This document shows positions 61,903 through 64,000 of a DNA stretch of 64,000 bases, one piece after another. This stretch comes from Tritrichomonas musculus (Eukaryota; Parabasalia; Tritrichomonadida; Tritrichomonadidae), in contig JAPFFF010000010.1 of NCBI GenBank assembly GCA_039105265.1, forward strand, positions 1,240,001 through 1,304,000. Direction: 5' to 3'. The position numbers were made by a program, and so were the translations under genes. The stretch's first letter is position 1, and each line of letters opens with the position of its first letter. The notes beneath the pieces were generated by a model. It was not told the origin of the DNA. It saw nothing but the letters and a program-made list of their open reading frames with translations, and ran no database searches.

Positions 61903-62995
61903 AATCTCGCTAAAAATTCAAAAACATCTCGATAAAAGGTCAAACAAAATCTCGATAAAAAGTCAAAAAACATTTCAATAAAAATACAAACAACAGCTCA
62001 ATCAAAAGTCAGAAATCATCTCAATCAAAAGTCAGAAATCATCTCAATTAAAAGTCAGAAATCATCTCAATCAAAAGTCAAAAATCATCTCAATTAAAAG
62101 TCAGAAATCATCTCAATCAAAAGTCAAAAATCATCTCAATTAAAAGTCAGAAATCATCTCAATCAAAAGTCAAAAATCATCTCAATTAAAAGTCAGAAAT
62201 CATCTCAATCAAAAGTCAAAAATCATCTCAATCAAAAGTCAGAAATCATCTCAATCAAAAGTCAGAAATCATTTCTATAAAGAGTCAAAAATCATCTCAA
62301 TCAAAAGTCAAAAATCATCTCAATTAAAAGTCAGAAATCATCTCAATCAAAAGTCAGAAATCATTTCTATAAAGAGTCAAAAATCATCTCAATCAAAAGT
62401 CAAAAATCATCTCAATTAAAAGTCAGAAATCATCTCAATCAAAAGTCAAAAATCATCTCAATTAAAAGTCAGAAATCATCTCAATCAAAAGTCAAAAATC
62501 ATCTCAATTAAAAGTCAGAAATCATCTCAATCAAAAGTCAGAAATCATCTCAATTAAAAGTCAGAAATCATCTCAATCAAAAGTCAGAAATCATCTCTAT
62601 AAAGAGTCAGAAATCATCTCAATCAAAAGTCAAAAATCATCTCAATCAAAAGTCAAAAATCATCTCAATCAAAAGTCAAAAATCATCTCAATCAAAAGTC
62701 AAAAATCATCTCAATCAAAAGTCAAAAATCATCTCAATCAGAAGTCAGAAATCATCTCTATAAAGAGTCAGAAATCATCTCAATCAAAAGTCAGAAATCA
62801 TCTCAATCAAAAGTCAAAAATCATCTCAATCAAAAGTCAAAAATCATCTCAATCAAAAGTCAGAAATCATCTCAATCAAAAGTCAGAAATCATCTCAATC
62901 AAAAGTCAAAAATCATCTCAATCAAAAGTCAGAAATCATCTCAATCAAAAGTCAAAAATCATCTCTATAAAGAGTAAAAAAACATTTCAATAAAA
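61903..62995 (+). repeat. 23-bp minisatellite array 2
   Basis: About 47 units, nearly all ATCTCAATCAAAAGTCAGAA-type, with periodic ATCTCTATAAAGAGTCAGAA variants. The first two or three units are of the CTCGATAAAA type, as at the start of array 1, so array and gene 5' end were duplicated as one block. Confidence 0.9.
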
Positions 62996-63125
62996 AGTCA
63001 AAATTTTAAAAAATTATTTAGTATTTTTTTAGTTTATATTTTATGAATTCAAATATTTTTAATTTTCAATATTATTAATGAAATAAAGCAATCAATTTTT
63101 CAGTTAGTTTAATTATATTTTTTTA

Positions 63126-64000
63126 ATGAAAAAACTTTATGCGTCTCCTACTTTTTCCGCATCAAAAATTGACAATATCAAAAAAATAATAGCAAGATAC
63201 GACGGTGAATTGTGTTCAAACATGCAAGAAGCCAATATTATTGTTCTTGACCAAATCACGTATGGCATAAAATTCTCCAGAGATTATGAAAAAATTAAGG
63301 CAAAGCTAATAATTTCGTATTTATGCTTGCAAAATATGGATTTTGAACTTATGAATCCCTTCACATATAAAACCAGTCAAAAATTTCTTCAAAATACATA
63401 CCTAAGGAATAAAACATTTAGTTTTATAAATACTTCTGATAAGACAACAAAAGCATGTACAAACATTATCAATTCTTTGGATGGAAAAGTTGTAAATGAA
63501 AATGCGGATTATTACTTATCTGAATTGAAAGAACCTTGTCAAGGTAAAACAATTATTAGTATTTCCTGGTTATATGCGCTTCAATTTTCGTCATGTTATT
63601 TGCAACCTTTTTTATTTATTATAGAAAAAAAAAGAAATAATGAAAAAGAAATACATATCGAAAAAAAAAGAAATAAAGTAATAAAAATAAGTACAGAAAA
63701 AAAAACGAAAAGTAAAAGTAAAAGTGTTTTGCCATTTCTTTGTGGCTTTCCTCCTTCAATTAATAATATAACAAAAATAGATGATTCAAAGATATCATTG
63801 CCAAAGGAAATTTCAGTAAGCACCGATGCATTTCACAATGCAACAAACAATGAAGCAAGCATCGACGCATTTCTCAATGCAACAAACAATGAAGCAAGCA
63901 TCGATGCATTTCACAATGCAACAAACAATGAAGCAAGCATCGATGCATTTCACAATGCAACAAACAATGAAGCAAGCATCGATGCATTTCTCAATGCAAC
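63126..64000 (+). CDS. Tandem BRCT-like domain protein with 13-residue repeats (runs off the window)
   Basis: Open from ATG 63126 to the window end (291 codons so far). Residues about 3-78 and 98-163 look like two BRCT modules: KIDNIKKIIARYDGEL, EANIIVLDQ, AKLIISYLCLQNM in the first; TKACTNIINSLDGKVVN, KTIISISWLYALQ with the signature Trp148 in the second. A very basic segment (about 168-205, EKKRNNEKEIHIEKKRNK) follows, like a nuclear localisation signal. From residue 232 a 13-residue repeat (ASIDAFHNATNNE) begins. BRCT pairs bind phosphoproteins in DNA-damage and checkpoint pathways, so a nuclear role is inferred. BRCT similarity is by pattern only. Confidence 0.55.
   Translation, partial: MKKLYASPTFSASKIDNIKKIIARYDGELCSNMQEANIIVLDQITYGIKFSRDYEKIKAKLIISYLCLQNMDFELMNPFTYKTSQKFLQNTYLRNKTFSFINTSDKTTKACTNIINSLDGKVVNENADYYLSELKEPCQGKTIISISWLYALQFSSCYLQPFLFIIEKKRNNEKEIHIEKKRNKVIKISTEKKTKSKSKSVLPFLCGFPPSINNITKIDDSKISLPKEISVSTDAFHNATNNEASIDAFLNATNNEASIDAFHNATNNEASIDAFHNATNNEASIDAFLNA
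63819..64000 (+). repeat. 39-nt coding tandem repeat
   Basis: AGCATCGATGCATTTCACAA-type units of 39 nt, about 4.7 copies before the window ends, nearly identical, with alternating His and Leu codons (CAC/CTC) at one position. Confidence 0.9.

Noticed and set aside
60240-62995. CRISPR-like array
   Set aside because: Units are contiguous without unique spacers; this is a eukaryotic minisatellite.

Overview
The window looks like nuclear DNA of a parabasalid (trichomonad) protist, most likely Tritrichomonas or a close relative. This is inferred from protein families: DUF3447-type ankyrin proteins, a BspA-like leucine-rich-repeat protein, a Sel1-repeat kinase, several discoidin (F5/8C) proteins, a remnant of a right-handed beta-helix surface protein, and a degenerate TKL-like kinase. 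It also fits the extreme A+T richness, the near absence of obvious introns, and start codons lying 10-40 nt after TCAYTWY-like initiator motifs. No database search was possible.

Layout. 0-6.4 kb: an alkaline-phosphatase-fold phosphodiesterase and a large, twice-frameshifted BTB/ankyrin gene, both on the minus strand. 6.4-9.7 kb: non-coding, with a ~2 kb element whose long inverted ends carry 21-bp-phased AACGGAAA repeats. 9.7-20.6 kb: a condensation-fold acyltransferase, a decayed protein kinase, a membrane protein, an MFS transporter, tRNA-Asn, a broken flavodoxin, a nucleotidyltransferase and tRNA-Glu. 20.7-28.8 kb: a frameshifted gene with a 1.3 kb Asn/Asp tandem repeat, a membrane-anchored NAD epimerase fusion, and a BTB-like/discoidin protein. 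29.4-37.5 kb: nested palindromes holding three copies each of two C2-like genes (A, B) and of an 86-aa ubiquitin-like gene (C) ending in Gly-Gly. 38-41 kb: the BspA-like LRR protein and an LC8-type dynein light chain. 41.3-47.2 kb: a nest of terminal-inverted-repeat elements (three with direct repeats of 8-12 bp, one with TA), a Myb-like gene and a DDE transposase relic. 48.9-53.8 kb: a discoidin protein, a beta-helix pseudogene and a 15-repeat Sel1 kinase with HGN instead of HRD. 54-60 kb: an ankyrin gene with two precisely bounded insertions, followed by isolated ankyrin units separated by A+T-rich spacers. 60.2-64 kb: two 22-23-bp minisatellites, each followed by the same gene 5' end. One of these is a 25-codon stub; the other leads into a tandem BRCT-like protein that runs off the window.

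Functionally this is mostly lineage-expanded accessory content (surface, signalling and ankyrin families) with a few housekeeping genes. At least seven genes carry frame breaks, so decay and assembly indels both need to be considered. The two most unusual parts are the palindromic C2-like/ubiquitin-like cluster, in which all three copies of gene A share the same frame break at an A9 run, and the dense set of small DNA transposons with intact target duplications.
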